Below are positions 16,502 through 28,703 of a stretch of DNA of 64,000 bases, piece by piece; positions within the stretch are counted from its first letter, which is position 1; every line of letters begins with the position of its first letter. The position numbers and the translations under genes are program-made. The notes under the pieces were generated by a model. The model made no database searches. It worked only from the letters and a program-made list of their open reading frames with translations, and was not told the DNA's origin. This DNA is from an uncultured Xanthomonas sp. (GTDB taxonomy: Bacteria; Pseudomonadota; Gammaproteobacteria; Xanthomonadales; Xanthomonadaceae): the NCBI GenBank assembly GCA_943912265.1, contig CALTTS010000001.1, positions 186,001 to 250,000 of the forward strand, in the 5' to 3' direction.

Positions 16502-16801
16502 ATGAACGCCCTGTTTTCGATGGCCGCCTCGGGGCTGCAGACCGCGGCCCGCAGCCTGCAGGTGGTGGCCAACAACGTCGCCAACATGGGCACCGACGGC
16601 TTCGGCCGCAGTGCCCTGCAGCGCGAGGCGCAGCCCGGCGGCGGCGTGTACGGGCGCGTGGTGCCGGCGTCCGCGCGCGGCGACGGGCTGGCCGACGATG
16701 CGCTGCAGGCGATGTCCGACCGGCTGGTGTACGAGGCCAACGCCCGGGTGATGAAGGCCGGCGATTCCCTGCTCGGCACCCTGTTCGACGCGTTCGCCTG
16801 A
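16502..16801 (+). CDS. orphan FlgC-like flagellar rod protein
   Basis: A 99-residue protein with both ends of a flagellar rod/hook protein: N-terminal AASGLQTAARSLQVVANNVAN with the family N-V-A-N element followed by GTDGFGR, and a C-terminal helix (RLVYEANARVMKAGDSLLGTLFDAF) like FlgC/FlgG tails. The middle is very short. It is outside any flagellar operon, between ftsY and a signalling operon. The start is fixed by a strong AAGGAGG site just upstream of the ATG at 16502. It could be a minor rod component or a repurposed paralogue. Confidence 0.75.
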   Translation: MNALFSMAASGLQTAARSLQVVANNVANMGTDGFGRSALQREAQPGGGVYGRVVPASARGDGLADDALQAMSDRLVYEANARVMKAGDSLLGTLFDAFA

Positions 16802-16826
16802 GCGCCCCGGCCGCGCGCCGGCGGCC

Positions 16827-17818
16827 TCAGCCGGTCTCGGCCCAGCGGTCGCGGATCACCAGCAGCTCGGGCAGGATCGATTCGAACACCGGCACCAGCG
16901 CCGGGTCGAAGTGCTTGCCGGCCTGTTCGTGGATCAGCGCCATCGCCTGTTCGACCGGCCAGGCCGGCTTGTACGGGCGCACGCTGGTCAGCGCGTCGAA
17001 CACGTCGGCCAGCGCGACGATGCGCGCTTCCAGCGGGATGTCCTCGCCGGCCAGGCCGTTCGGGTAGCCGCTGCCGTCCCATTTCTCGTGGTGGCACAGG
17101 GCGATGCGGTAGGCCAGCCGCAGCAGCCCGCCGGGGTGCTCGCCGATGATGTTGGCGCCGATCGCCGGATGCTGGCGCATCACTTCCCACTCGGCGGCAT
17201 CGAGCTTGCCCGGCTTGCGCAGGATGGCATCGGGGATGCCGATCTTGCCGACGTCGTGCATCGGCGCTGCATGCAGCAGGTCTTCGGCTTCCTGCGGCGA
17301 CTGCCCCAGCGCAAGCGCGAGCCGGTGCGAGAAGTGGCTCATGCGGATCACGTGCCGGCCGGTTTCGTTGTCCTTGTATTCGGCTGCAAGGCCCAGACGC
17401 TGCACGATCTCCAGGCGGGTGCGGCGCAGCTCGTCCATCCGCACCAGCGACAGGTGGGTGCGCACGCGCGCCCGCACCACCGCCGGGTTCACCGGCTTGG
17501 TGATGTAGTCCACCGCGCCGACGTCGAAACCGCGGGTTTCGTCCACGGTGTCGGACAGGGCGGTAACGAAGATCACCGGGATCGCCGCGATGGCCGGGTC
17601 CTGTTTCAACCGGACGCAGGTGTCGTAGCCGGACAGGCCCGGCATCATCACGTCCAGCAGGATCAGGCCCGGGGATTCGGCTGCGGCCAGTTCGAGCGCG
17701 CGCACGCCGTCGCGGGCGAAGAACAGCCGGTAATCGTCCTGCAGGACATGGCGCAGCATCTGCAGGTTGGCCGGTTCGTCGTCGACGATCAGCAGCTTCG
17801 GGCGGTGGTCGGGAGCGG

Positions 17819-17822
<4 letters not shown>
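16827..17822 (-). CDS. response regulator with HD-GYP c-di-GMP phosphodiesterase domain
   Basis: A 331-residue two-domain regulator. Residues 1-125 form a receiver domain (LLIVDDEP, phosphoacceptor Asp in LILLDVMMPG, Lys in DYITKPV). Residues about 145-331 form an HD-GYP domain with HDVGKIGIPD and HHEKWDGSGYPNGL, intact for metal binding and c-di-GMP hydrolysis (RpfG-like). It starts with GTG, and the start overlaps the hybrid kinase stop as GTGA, so the two are translationally coupled and very probably a cognate phosphorelay controlling c-di-GMP. Confidence 0.92.
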
Positions 17823-21532
<3,710 letters not shown>

Positions 21533-21772
21533 GGCGCGGGCTATCCGGATTTGGGCTTGCCCGAGGCATGCGCCGGGCGTGGACGCGGGGACGGGTCCAT
21601 GCATCCCTATCGGCCGGCCGGGCCCGGGATTTAGCCGGGCCGGCGCCTGCTAGGATGCCGGCCGGCCCGCCAGGAGGACCCTCGTGACCCCCAGCCGTTT
21701 CCCGCCTTCGTCCGTCGCCGGCCCACGTGCGGCCGCGCGTGCCTGCGGCCACCGGGCCGGGGGGCGGGCCCG

Positions 21773-22348
21773 ATGAGGCGTTCCGCACCGCCGCGCGCGG
21801 GCGCCGCCGCCGGCCAGGTCCGCATCGTCGGCGGGCGCTGGCGCAACACGAAGCTGGCCATCGGCGACGTCGCGGGCCTGCGCCCGACCGGCGACCGCGT
21901 GCGCGAGACCCTGTTCAACTGGCTGATGCCGGCACTGCCCGGCGCGCGCGTGCTCGACCTGTTCGCCGGCTCCGGCGCGCTCGGGCTGGAATCCGTCTCG
22001 CGCGGCGCGGCGTCGGCCGTGCTGGTCGAACGCGACCCCGGCCAGGCCGCGCGGCTGCGCGAGGCGGTGGCCCGGCTGGATGCCGCCGAGCAGGTGGCGG
22101 TGGCCCAGGACGACGCCCTGCGCTGGCTGGCCTCGGCGCCGCCGGCCGCCTTCGACATCGCCTTCCTCGACCCGCCCTTCGCCGCCGGCCTGCTGCCGCA
22201 GGCGCTGCCGGCGCTGGTGCCGCACCTCGCTGCGGGCGCGTGGGTCTACGTCGAGGCCCCCGAAGCCCCGGCGGTGCCGGCCGGCTGGCGCGAACACCGC
22301 CGGATGCGCACCCGCGAGACCTGCTGCACGCTGTATTCGACCGGATGA
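21773..22348 (+). CDS. rsmD: 16S rRNA (guanine966-N2)-methyltransferase RsmD
   Basis: A 191-residue SAM-dependent methyltransferase that modifies G966 of 16S rRNA during 30S assembly. The signature start VRIVGGRWRNTKL, the motif LRPTGDRVRETLFNWL, the SAM-binding DLFAGSGALGLES and the catalytic FLDPPF are all present. Length is normal. The upstream interval 21533-21772 contains no supported gene. No coaD follows it as in some relatives; coaD is at 35339. Confidence 0.96.
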   Translation: MRRSAPPRAGAAAGQVRIVGGRWRNTKLAIGDVAGLRPTGDRVRETLFNWLMPALPGARVLDLFAGSGALGLESVSRGAASAVLVERDPGQAARLREAVARLDAAEQVAVAQDDALRWLASAPPAAFDIAFLDPPFAAGLLPQALPALVPHLAAGAWVYVEAPEAPAVPAGWREHRRMRTRETCCTLYSTG

Positions 22349-22439
22349 GCTTGGCGCACGCGGCGGCGGCCGGCGACGTGAAGCCCTCACGGCAAGAAGG
22401 GGGGGCGGCCGCGATGCGTTTCCGGCCCGTCCACGGCAA

Positions 22440-22461
22440 AAGGCCCGCAATCGCGGGCCTT
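22440..22461. terminator. Rho-independent terminator between rsmD and DUF2789 gene
   Basis: Stem AAGGCCCGC (22440-22448) with GCGGGCCTT (22453-22461), loop AATC, with flanking A and T residues. It lies between convergent genes and can serve both strands. Confidence 0.8.
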
Positions 22462-22499
22462 CCTGTGCATGCAGATGGGCGACGGCAGCAGGCCGCCGG

Positions 22500-22739
22500 T
22501 CACGGATCGGCGTGCAGGGCCTCGTTGAGCTGGTCGACCACTTCGGCCCAGTCGGCATCCTCGGTGCATTGCTGGCGCAGGAAGCCGGCCTGGGCGGGCG
22601 TCCAGAACGGGGCTTCCTCGACCCGCACGTCGTCGGGCAGCGGCGCGTGCCCGGCGATGAAAGCCTCGATGCCTGCCTTGTCGGAGGGCAGGCCGAGCTG
22701 ATCGAACAGTTCGTGGAACGGGTGGACGGGTTCTTCCAT
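22500..22739 (-). CDS. DUF2789 family protein
   Basis: A 79-residue acidic helical protein of the DUF2789 family: MEEPVHPFHELFDQLGLPSD, GHAPLPDDVRVEEAPFWTPAQ and a C-terminal WAEVVDQLNEAL helix. No signal peptide or membrane segment. Function is unknown. I use the ATG at 22739, which matches the family N-terminus; the longer frame adds an unrelated basic stretch. It is monocistronic and convergent with rsmD. Confidence 0.86.
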   Translation of the reverse strand: MEEPVHPFHELFDQLGLPSDKAGIEAFIAGHAPLPDDVRVEEAPFWTPAQAGFLRQQCTEDADWAEVVDQLNEALHADP

Positions 22740-22889
22740 GGCGGCCTCGGGTGATGGACTGCGTACAGGGTGGCGCGTGCATGCCCGGGACTGCAACTGC
22801 CGCGCGCAGGGTCGGGCACGGCGGCGAGGGGCGCGGTCGCGGGGAAGCGGCCGGCGCGTCGCGCGGCAGCGGTTCCGGCGTCGCCGCGC

Positions 22890-23369
22890 TCACGCGCCCA
22901 GGTGGAGGTCCGGGCTGTTCTTCACCTCCTCCATCACCGCGTAGGTGCGGGTCTCGCGCACGCCGGGCAGGCGCCACAGCACGCGGCCGGCCACCCGGCG
23001 GTAGTCCTCCATGTCGGCCACGCGCAGCTTGAGCAGGTAGTCGAAGCCGCCGGCCACCAGGTGGCATTCCATGATCTCCGGCTGGTCGCGCACCGCGGCG
23101 CGGAACTGTTCGAGGATGTTCTCGGTGGTGCGGTCGAGGATGATCTCCACGAACACCAGCATGCCGGCGCCGAGTTTGTGCGGGTCCAGGCGGGCGCGGT
23201 AGCCGAGGATGTAGCCCTGCTCGGTCAGCCGGCGCACGCGCTCCAGCGTGGCGGTGGGCGACAGGTGCACCGCTTCGGCCAGCCGGACGTTGCTGATCCG
23301 GCCGTCGCGCTGGAGCAGGGCGAGGATTCTTCGGTCGGTGCGGTCCAGGGACGAATCGGCTGCGCTCAT
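22890..23369 (-). CDS. Lrp/AsnC-family regulator, probable proline-catabolism activator
   Basis: A 159-residue Lrp-family regulator. The N-terminal winged HTH (LDRTDRRILALLQRDGRISNVRLAEAV shortened here, residues 8-60) is followed by a RAM ligand-binding domain with GYILGYRARLDP and MECHLVAGGFDYLLKLRV. It is divergent from putA with 93 bp between the two starts. This arrangement matches PutR/BkdR-type activators that respond to proline or another amino acid. Both promoters and the regulator's site are expected in that gap. The ligand is inferred from context. Confidence 0.88.
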   Translation of the reverse strand: MSAADSSLDRTDRRILALLQRDGRISNVRLAEAVHLSPTATLERVRRLTEQGYILGYRARLDPHKLGAGMLVFVEIILDRTTENILEQFRAAVRDQPEIMECHLVAGGFDYLLKLRVADMEDYRRVAGRVLWRLPGVRETRTYAVMEEVKNSPDLHLGA

Positions 23370-23462
23370 GCGCGGATGATACGGCCATCTACCGACGAAT
23401 ATGCGGTGGATGGCGGATCATCATGGCGCATCTTCCGTCCTGCCTTGCAATGGTGGTCAATC

Positions 23463-26417
23463 ATGCGGCTCCCCAGCCCGTATCGCCCGGAATCCGACGT
23501 CCTCGACACCCTGCTGGCCCGCCTCGACGGGCTGGACTGGGACAGCGCCAGCGCCGACGGCGTGCGCTGGATCGGGCAGGCGCGTGCGGCCAAGCCGTCC
23601 GGCTTCGCGATGGAAACCCTGCTGCGCGAGTACCCGCTGTCCACTGCCGAAGGGCTGGCGCTGATGCGCCTTGCCGAGGCGCTGCTGCGCGTGCCCGACG
23701 CCGAGACCGCGATGGCGCTGACCGCCGACCAGCTCTCGCGCGCCGATTTCTCCGGTGCCTCGCAGTCGTGGCTGGCCACGCTGTCCAGCCAGGCGATCGG
23801 CCTGTCCAAGAAGATGCTCGGCGAGGACGGCCAGAAGGCCGGTTTCTTCGCCAGGATGGGCGCCAAGGCCGTGGTCGCCGCCACCGTGCGCGCGGTGCAG
23901 CTGATGGGCAAGCAGTTCGTGATGGGCGAGACGCTCGACGAAGCCCTGTCCGATGCGCGCAAGCAGCGCAAGGCACGCAGCGGCCTGCGCTTCTCCTACG
24001 ACATGCTGGGCGAAGGCGCGCGCACCGAGGCCGATGCGCTGGACTACATGCGCAAGTACCACGCTTCCATCGCCGCCTTGGCGGCCGCGCGCGACCCGAA
24101 GGTGTCGGTGGAGGATGCCGACGGCATCTCCATCAAGCTCTCGGCCATCGATGCGCGCTACGACGTGCTGCAACGCGAACACGTGATGACCGTGCTGGTG
24201 CCGCGCGTGCTGGAACTGGCCCAGGCCGCCGCCGCCGCCAACCTCAACCTGACCATCGACGCGGAAGAAAGCGAGCGGCTGGAAATATCGCTGGACGTGC
24301 TGGAGGCGGTGGCCCGCGCGGTCGTTGCCACCCATCCGCAGTGGCAGGGCTTCGGCCTGGCCGTGCAGGCCTACCAGACCCGCACCGTGCAGACCATCGA
24401 GGAAGTCACCCGCATCGCCCGTGCGCTTAAGACGCGCTTCATGGTGCGGCTGGTCAAGGGCGCGTACTGGGATTACGAGATCAAGCGCACCCAGGAACTC
24501 GGCCTGCCGGCATTCCCGGTGTTCACCCACAAGCACCACACCGACCTGTCCTACCTGGCCTGCGCCAAGGCGATGCTGGCGGTGCCCGATGCCATCTACC
24601 CGCAGTTTGCCGGGCACAATGCCGGCACGATTTCCGCCGTGCTGTCGCTTGCGCGTGCGGCCGGCGTGCCGTTCGAGCTGCAACGCCTGCACGGCATGGG
24701 CGAGAGCATTCACGCGCAGGTGCATGCGCAGTACCCGGACGTCGGCCTGCGCGTGTACGCGCCGGTCGGCCCGCACAAGGACCTGCTGGCCTACCTGGTC
24801 CGCCGGTTGCTGGAGAACGGCGCCAACTCCTCGTTCGTGCACCAGCTGGCCGACGAATCCCTCCCCGCGCGCGCGCTGGTCGCCTCGCCGTTGTGGAAGG
24901 CCGAACGCAGCGGCGTGCCCCTGCCGGCGGACATCTTCGGCACCGCGCGCCGCAACAGCGACGGCCTCGACCCGGCCTGCGACGCGATGGCCGAGGCGCT
25001 GCTGGCGCCGTATGCCGCCACCAACGTGCCGGCACCGCCGCAGACGCCGGCTGACGCCATCGACGGCCTCGTCGCCACCCTCGCCGCCGGGCAGAAACGC
25101 TGGAACGCCACGCCGGTGGAGCTGCGCGCCGCCGCGCTGGAGCGTGCCGCCGCTGCCCTGCAGCGCGACCTGCCGCAGTGGTGCGCACGCATCGTGCGCG
25201 AAGGCCGCCGCACCTGGGGCGATGCCGTCTCCGAAGTGCGCGAGGCCATCGACTTCTGCCGCTACTACGCGGCGCAGGCGCGCGGCCTGATGGCGCCGCA
25301 GCTGCTGCCCGGCATCACCGGCGAGCGCAATACCTATCGCCTCGGCGGGCGCGGCGTGTGGGCCTGCATCTCGCCGTGGAATTTCCCGCTGGCCATCTTC
25401 ACCGGGCAGGTGGTGGCCGCGCTGGTCACCGGCAACGCGGTGGCGGCCAAGCCGGCCGAACAGACGCCCGGCATCGGTGCGGCGATGATCGCGCTGCTGC
25501 ATCAATGCGGCGTGCCGGAAGATGCGTTGGTGGGCGTGTACGGCGACGGTGCCATCGGCGCGGCGCTGGTGGCGCACCCGCGGATTGCCGGCGTCGCCTT
25601 CACCGGTTCCACCGCGGTAGCCAAATCGATCCAGCGCACGCTGGCCGGCAAGGACGGCCCCATCGTGCCGCTGATCGCCGAGACCGGCGGCCTCAACGCG
25701 ATGATCGTCGATTCCACCGCGCTGCCCGAGCAGGTGGTCGATGCGGTGGTGCAGAGCACCTTCCGCAGCGCCGGCCAGCGTTGCTCGGCCCTGCGCATTC
25801 TGTGCGTGCAGGACGACATCGCCGACGGCGTGCTGACGATGCTGGCCGGCGCCATCGGCCTGTTGCGCACGGGCGACCCGGCCGAACTGTCCAGTGACCT
25901 CGGCCCGGTGATCGATGCCGAAGCCGCCGCCACGCTGCGCCGCCAGATCGGCGAACTGGAACAGCGCGGCACCCTGATCGCCCGCGCCGCCTTGCCCGAG
26001 GGCGCGCATGCCGATGCCATCGCCCCGGCGGCCTACGAAATCCGCACGCTGGGCGAGGTGCGCGAGGAAATCTTCGGGCCGGTGTTGCAGGTGTTGCGCT
26101 GGAGCGGCCCGGTCGAGGCGCTGGTCGAGCAGATCAACGCGCTCGGCTACGGCCTCACCCTCGGCGTGCAGACCCGCATCGACACCCGCGCGCAAGCCAT
26201 CGCCGAGCAGGCCGAGGTCGGCAACCTCTACGTCAACCGCAACATGATCGGCGCGGTGGTCGGCGTGCAACCCTTCGGCGGCGAAGGCCTGTCCGGTACC
26301 GGCCCTAAGGCCGGCGGCCCGAACTATCTGCCGCGCTTCTGCGCCGAATACAGCGTCAGCATCAACACCACCGCAGCCGGTGGCGACGTGGACCTGCTGA
26401 TGGCGGCGCCGCACTGA
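23463..26417 (+). CDS. putA: bifunctional proline dehydrogenase / delta-1-pyrroline-5-carboxylate dehydrogenase
   Basis: A 984-residue PutA converting proline to glutamate. The FAD-dependent PRODH barrel covers about residues 130-460 (RFMVRLVKGAYWDYEIKR, then RRLLENGANSSFVHQL). The NAD-dependent aldehyde dehydrogenase covers about 530-960 (SPWNFPLAIF, FTGSTAVAKSI, AETGGLNAM and catalytic Cys in SAGQRCSALRIL). It lacks the N-terminal ribbon-helix-helix repressor domain of E. coli PutA and the extra C-terminal domain of long forms, so it is the compact catalytic type, with control left to the divergent Lrp regulator. The very long antisense frame over it is a shadow. Confidence 0.96.
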   Translation: MRLPSPYRPESDVLDTLLARLDGLDWDSASADGVRWIGQARAAKPSGFAMETLLREYPLSTAEGLALMRLAEALLRVPDAETAMALTADQLSRADFSGASQSWLATLSSQAIGLSKKMLGEDGQKAGFFARMGAKAVVAATVRAVQLMGKQFVMGETLDEALSDARKQRKARSGLRFSYDMLGEGARTEADALDYMRKYHASIAALAAARDPKVSVEDADGISIKLSAIDARYDVLQREHVMTVLVPRVLELAQAAAAANLNLTIDAEESERLEISLDVLEAVARAVVATHPQWQGFGLAVQAYQTRTVQTIEEVTRIARALKTRFMVRLVKGAYWDYEIKRTQELGLPAFPVFTHKHHTDLSYLACAKAMLAVPDAIYPQFAGHNAGTISAVLSLARAAGVPFELQRLHGMGESIHAQVHAQYPDVGLRVYAPVGPHKDLLAYLVRRLLENGANSSFVHQLADESLPARALVASPLWKAERSGVPLPADIFGTARRNSDGLDPACDAMAEALLAPYAATNVPAPPQTPADAIDGLVATLAAGQKRWNATPVELRAAALERAAAALQRDLPQWCARIVREGRRTWGDAVSEVREAIDFCRYYAAQARGLMAPQLLPGITGERNTYRLGGRGVWACISPWNFPLAIFTGQVVAALVTGNAVAAKPAEQTPGIGAAMIALLHQCGVPEDALVGVYGDGAIGAALVAHPRIAGVAFTGSTAVAKSIQRTLAGKDGPIVPLIAETGGLNAMIVDSTALPEQVVDAVVQSTFRSAGQRCSALRILCVQDDIADGVLTMLAGAIGLLRTGDPAELSSDLGPVIDAEAAATLRRQIGELEQRGTLIARAALPEGAHADAIAPAAYEIRTLGEVREEIFGPVLQVLRWSGPVEALVEQINALGYGLTLGVQTRIDTRAQAIAEQAEVGNLYVNRNMIGAVVGVQPFGGEGLSGTGPKAGGPNYLPRFCAEYSVSINTTAAGGDVDLLMAAPH

Positions 26418-26561
26418 GGCGCAGGCCGGCAGCGGCGATGTCCCGACGGATGCCGCCGTTGCCGGTTGACGAGACTTCGATGCGCCGCCGTTGCGTTGCC
26501 GGGCAAAGCAACGGGAGCCTGCCGTGGCGGTGAGGCCGCGGGAATTCCCGGCGCGCAGGTC

Positions 26562-27281
26562 TCAGCCGATGATGCCCAGCACCACGGCACGCACCGCGGC
26601 CGCGGTGCGATTGCCGACGCCGAGTTTGCTCATCGCATTGTTCAGGTGGAAATGCACCGTGCGTTCGGTGACGCCCACCTTGGCGGCAATCTGGCGATTG
26701 GTCTTTCCTTCGGCCACCCAGCGCAGCACTTCGGTTTCGCGTTCGCTCAAATCCCGTTTGGCCGAAGAACGCCATTGCAGCAACAGGCGCCGCGCCAGCC
26801 CGTGGTGCGCCATCTGGCCCAGCCACACCAAGGCACTGCGTTTGCCGCGGAATTCGCGTTCGGTCATGTTTTCGTGGCTGCGGCTGAGCGTCAGCATGCC
26901 GCGCACGCTGTTGGCCGCCAGTGCCGGGATGGATACGCCGGTGGCGATGCCGTGCGCACGCGCCTCTTCCCAGAAGCCGGTTGCCGGGCCGGCCGTGGCG
27001 TCGATGTCGGACCACGCGAACGTCTCCAGCGACGTCATCCCCCGCTGCACGAGCGGGTCGATCCGAAGGTAGCCATGGGCCTGATAGTGCTTCTGCCAGG
27101 CCGGCGCATAGTCGTTGAGCATCACGATTTCAGGTTCGGCCACCGGCAAGGGCGCACGCATGCCGTAGGCGCAGTGCTCGAAACCCCAGCCCCGTGCAAT
27201 GCGGGTGATCCTGCCGAACAATTCAGGCTGCTCATCAGGGGCAAGCAATGCGTTGAGCAGGTCTTCTTTCCAGCTTTCCAT
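26562..27281 (-). CDS. luxR: LuxR-type AHL-responsive regulator
   Basis: A 239-residue quorum-sensing receptor. The autoinducer-binding domain keeps the residues known from TraR/LasR: Trp62, Tyr66, Asp75, Pro76, Trp90 and the GVSIP glycine near 115. The C-terminal LuxR HTH (LSERETEVLRWVAEGKTNR, then QIAAKVGVTERTVHFHL) is complete. It should bind the homoserine lactone made by the nearby synthase and activate the lux boxes at 27330, 27926 and 28600. It is divergent from the rsaM-like gene. The genes are named here by family, not by orthology to a specific system. Confidence 0.94.
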   Translation of the reverse strand: MESWKEDLLNALLAPDEQPELFGRITRIARGWGFEHCAYGMRAPLPVAEPEIVMLNDYAPAWQKHYQAHGYLRIDPLVQRGMTSLETFAWSDIDATAGPATGFWEEARAHGIATGVSIPALAANSVRGMLTLSRSHENMTEREFRGKRSALVWLGQMAHHGLARRLLLQWRSSAKRDLSERETEVLRWVAEGKTNRQIAAKVGVTERTVHFHLNNAMSKLGVGNRTAAAVRAVVLGIIG

Positions 27282-27329
27282 TGCGGGTATCCGGGATCAC
27301 CGGGACTCGTTCATCATGGTTGAAGAGAG

Positions 27330-27345
27330 CTGTCAGAGATGACAG
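27330..27345. promoter_or_regulatory. lux-type box 1 (luxR / rsaM intergenic)
   Basis: CTGTCAGAGATGACAG, a dyad (CTGTCa-N4-tGACAG) shared with boxes 2 and 3; all three are followed by TT. It lies 49 bp upstream of luxR and about 95 bp upstream of the preferred rsaM start, so it could control either or both. Confidence 0.75.
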
Positions 27346-27438
27346 TTCCCAATGCGTGAAGCAGCGTCTAGATTACGGTCAAATTTTCAGCTGGTGTCAA
27401 TGTGGCCGGCTTTCCCCTCATTGGCCGACGCGACGAGC

Positions 27439-27822
27439 ATGATGAAGATCGATAATGACGGCTATATCCGCCTGTGTCTCGGGGATCTGCAGAGTGTCGA
27501 GCTGGTTCATCTACTTTCGGGGCTGGATGAAGCGGATTGCGTAGATCCGGCATGTACGGACAGAGCCGAAATCCACGGCTATACCGAGTGGATCAGCGCA
27601 TCGGAACCGGTAGTGTCAGTGGGCTGGGATTGGCGCGTGGATACTTGGGCAAGGCCTGTGTCCGTCGTGTTTGACGCATCTCCCCGGAGCAACATCATGT
27701 TGCTGGACGGCGATGGTGAGGACATGGGGCCTGAGGAAACTGCGCGCAGCTTGGCCGTTCATCTGAGGGCGTTGCCGTGGCAGCCCGTGGTGCTTGCCGC
27801 CATCGGCTTCGGTGATGCCTGA
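27439..27822 (+). CDS. RsaM-like DUF4902 quorum-sensing modulator
   Basis: A 127-residue protein resembling RsaM/DUF4902: YIRLCLGDLQSVELVHLLSG, GYTEWISASEPVVSVGWDW near the middle, and a C-terminal AVHLRALPWQPVVLAAIGF. RsaM proteins in Burkholderia and Pseudomonas lie between luxR and luxI genes and dampen AHL output. The same R-M-I order is seen here, which supports the call. The open frame extends back to 27352, but that start directly abuts lux box 1; placing the start at 27439 or 27442 leaves room for a lux-controlled promoter. Confidence 0.75.
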   Translation: MMKIDNDGYIRLCLGDLQSVELVHLLSGLDEADCVDPACTDRAEIHGYTEWISASEPVVSVGWDWRVDTWARPVSVVFDASPRSNIMLLDGDGEDMGPEETARSLAVHLRALPWQPVVLAAIGFGDA

Positions 27823-27925
27823 GCGTCTCGGCTAGGCAGTCAACGTGCAGCCATTGCAAGGAGGCATGGCTTAGGCGTGTCGCGTCCTTTGGGCGGCTTC
27901 ACGCCCTTTGAGGCATGTGCAAAAC

Positions 27926-27941
27926 CTGTCAGTTCGGACAG
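27926..27941. promoter_or_regulatory. lux-type box 2 (upstream of luxI)
   Basis: CTGTCAGTTCGGACAG, centred about 71 bp before the luxI start. That distance suits class II activation with a short leader, and so a positive feedback loop on signal synthesis. Confidence 0.82.
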
Positions 27942-28004
27942 TTACCCAAAGCATTCCGCATTGCAACACTCACTCTGGGATTCAAGGAACAGGGGGAGTG
28001 AGTC

Positions 28005-28640
28005 ATGGAGTTCGTGCTTGCCGATGCGGAAAGTCTTCCCAAGTACTTGTACGAAGCGTTGGGGCGGTATCGCTACCGAGTTTTTGTAGAGCGTTTGGGC
28101 TGGCGCCTGGATACGCCGCCGGGTATCGAGCGCGACCAGTTTGACCGCCCTGATACGGTGCATGTCATCGCACGTGACGAAGAGCACCAAATTGTTGGCT
28201 GCGCGCGGCTGCTACCTACCACAGGCCCTTACCTGTTGGGAGAGGTGTTCCCTCAACTGATGAACGGTCTGCCGCCACCCAGCACGCCAGACGTATGGGA
28301 GCTGTCGCGCTTTGCCGTGGTCGATCTGCACACATGGCGCACGGGTATTTCTGGGCAGAAGCCTTCAGCGTTGGCGGTGGACATCCTGCGGCGTTCGGTG
28401 GATTACGTGACATCCAAGGGGGCAAAGCGGTTGCTCACTGTTTCGCCACTGGCCATGGAGCGGTTGCTGCGCAAGACGGGTTTCCACGTTCATCGCGCTG
28501 GCCCGCCGGTGCTGGTGGATGGCTCTCCCACGTTCGCTTGCTGGATTGAATTGGACGACCCATTTTCAACTGGCCGGAATGCTGGGAAAACAAGGGTACC
28601 TGTCAATTCCGACAGTTGTGCACAGCCCATCGAAGGATGA
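28005..28640 (+). CDS. luxI: LuxI-type acyl-homoserine lactone synthase
   Basis: A 211-residue AHL synthase making the diffusible signal from S-adenosylmethionine and an acyl carrier. The invariant residues are present: Arg25 (YRYRVFVERLGW), Phe27, Trp33, Asp44 and Asp47 (ERDQFDRPD), Arg68 (GCARLLPT), Glu99 and Arg102 (WELSRFAV). Length is normal. A GGGGGAG ribosome-binding site precedes the ATG, and lux box 2 lies upstream. Lux box 3 is inside its last 45 bp, controlling the export operon that follows. Acyl-chain length cannot be told from sequence. Confidence 0.96.
   Translation: MEFVLADAESLPKYLYEALGRYRYRVFVERLGWRLDTPPGIERDQFDRPDTVHVIARDEEHQIVGCARLLPTTGPYLLGEVFPQLMNGLPPPSTPDVWELSRFAVVDLHTWRTGISGQKPSALAVDILRRSVDYVTSKGAKRLLTVSPLAMERLLRKTGFHVHRAGPPVLVDGSPTFACWIELDDPFSTGRNAGKTRVPVNSDSCAQPIEG
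28600..28615. promoter_or_regulatory. lux-type box 3 (upstream of the peptide-export operon)
   Basis: CTGTCAATTCCGACAG, differing from box 2 only in the central bases, with matching flanks (AC before, TT after). It lies inside the 3' end of luxI, centred about 96 bp before the hlyD start, and places the export operon under AHL control. Confidence 0.78.
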
Positions 28641-28703
28641 CATTTGCTGCAAGCACCGCTAGCGCCTTGCCAGCGTTTCAATGGGGATCGAAGAGCACGC
28701 CGT

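Noticed and set aside
23457..26414. 985-codon open frame antisense to putA
   Set aside because: It is a shadow of codon bias in high-GC DNA; its His/Gln/Arg-rich composition matches no protein family and putA on the other strand is complete.
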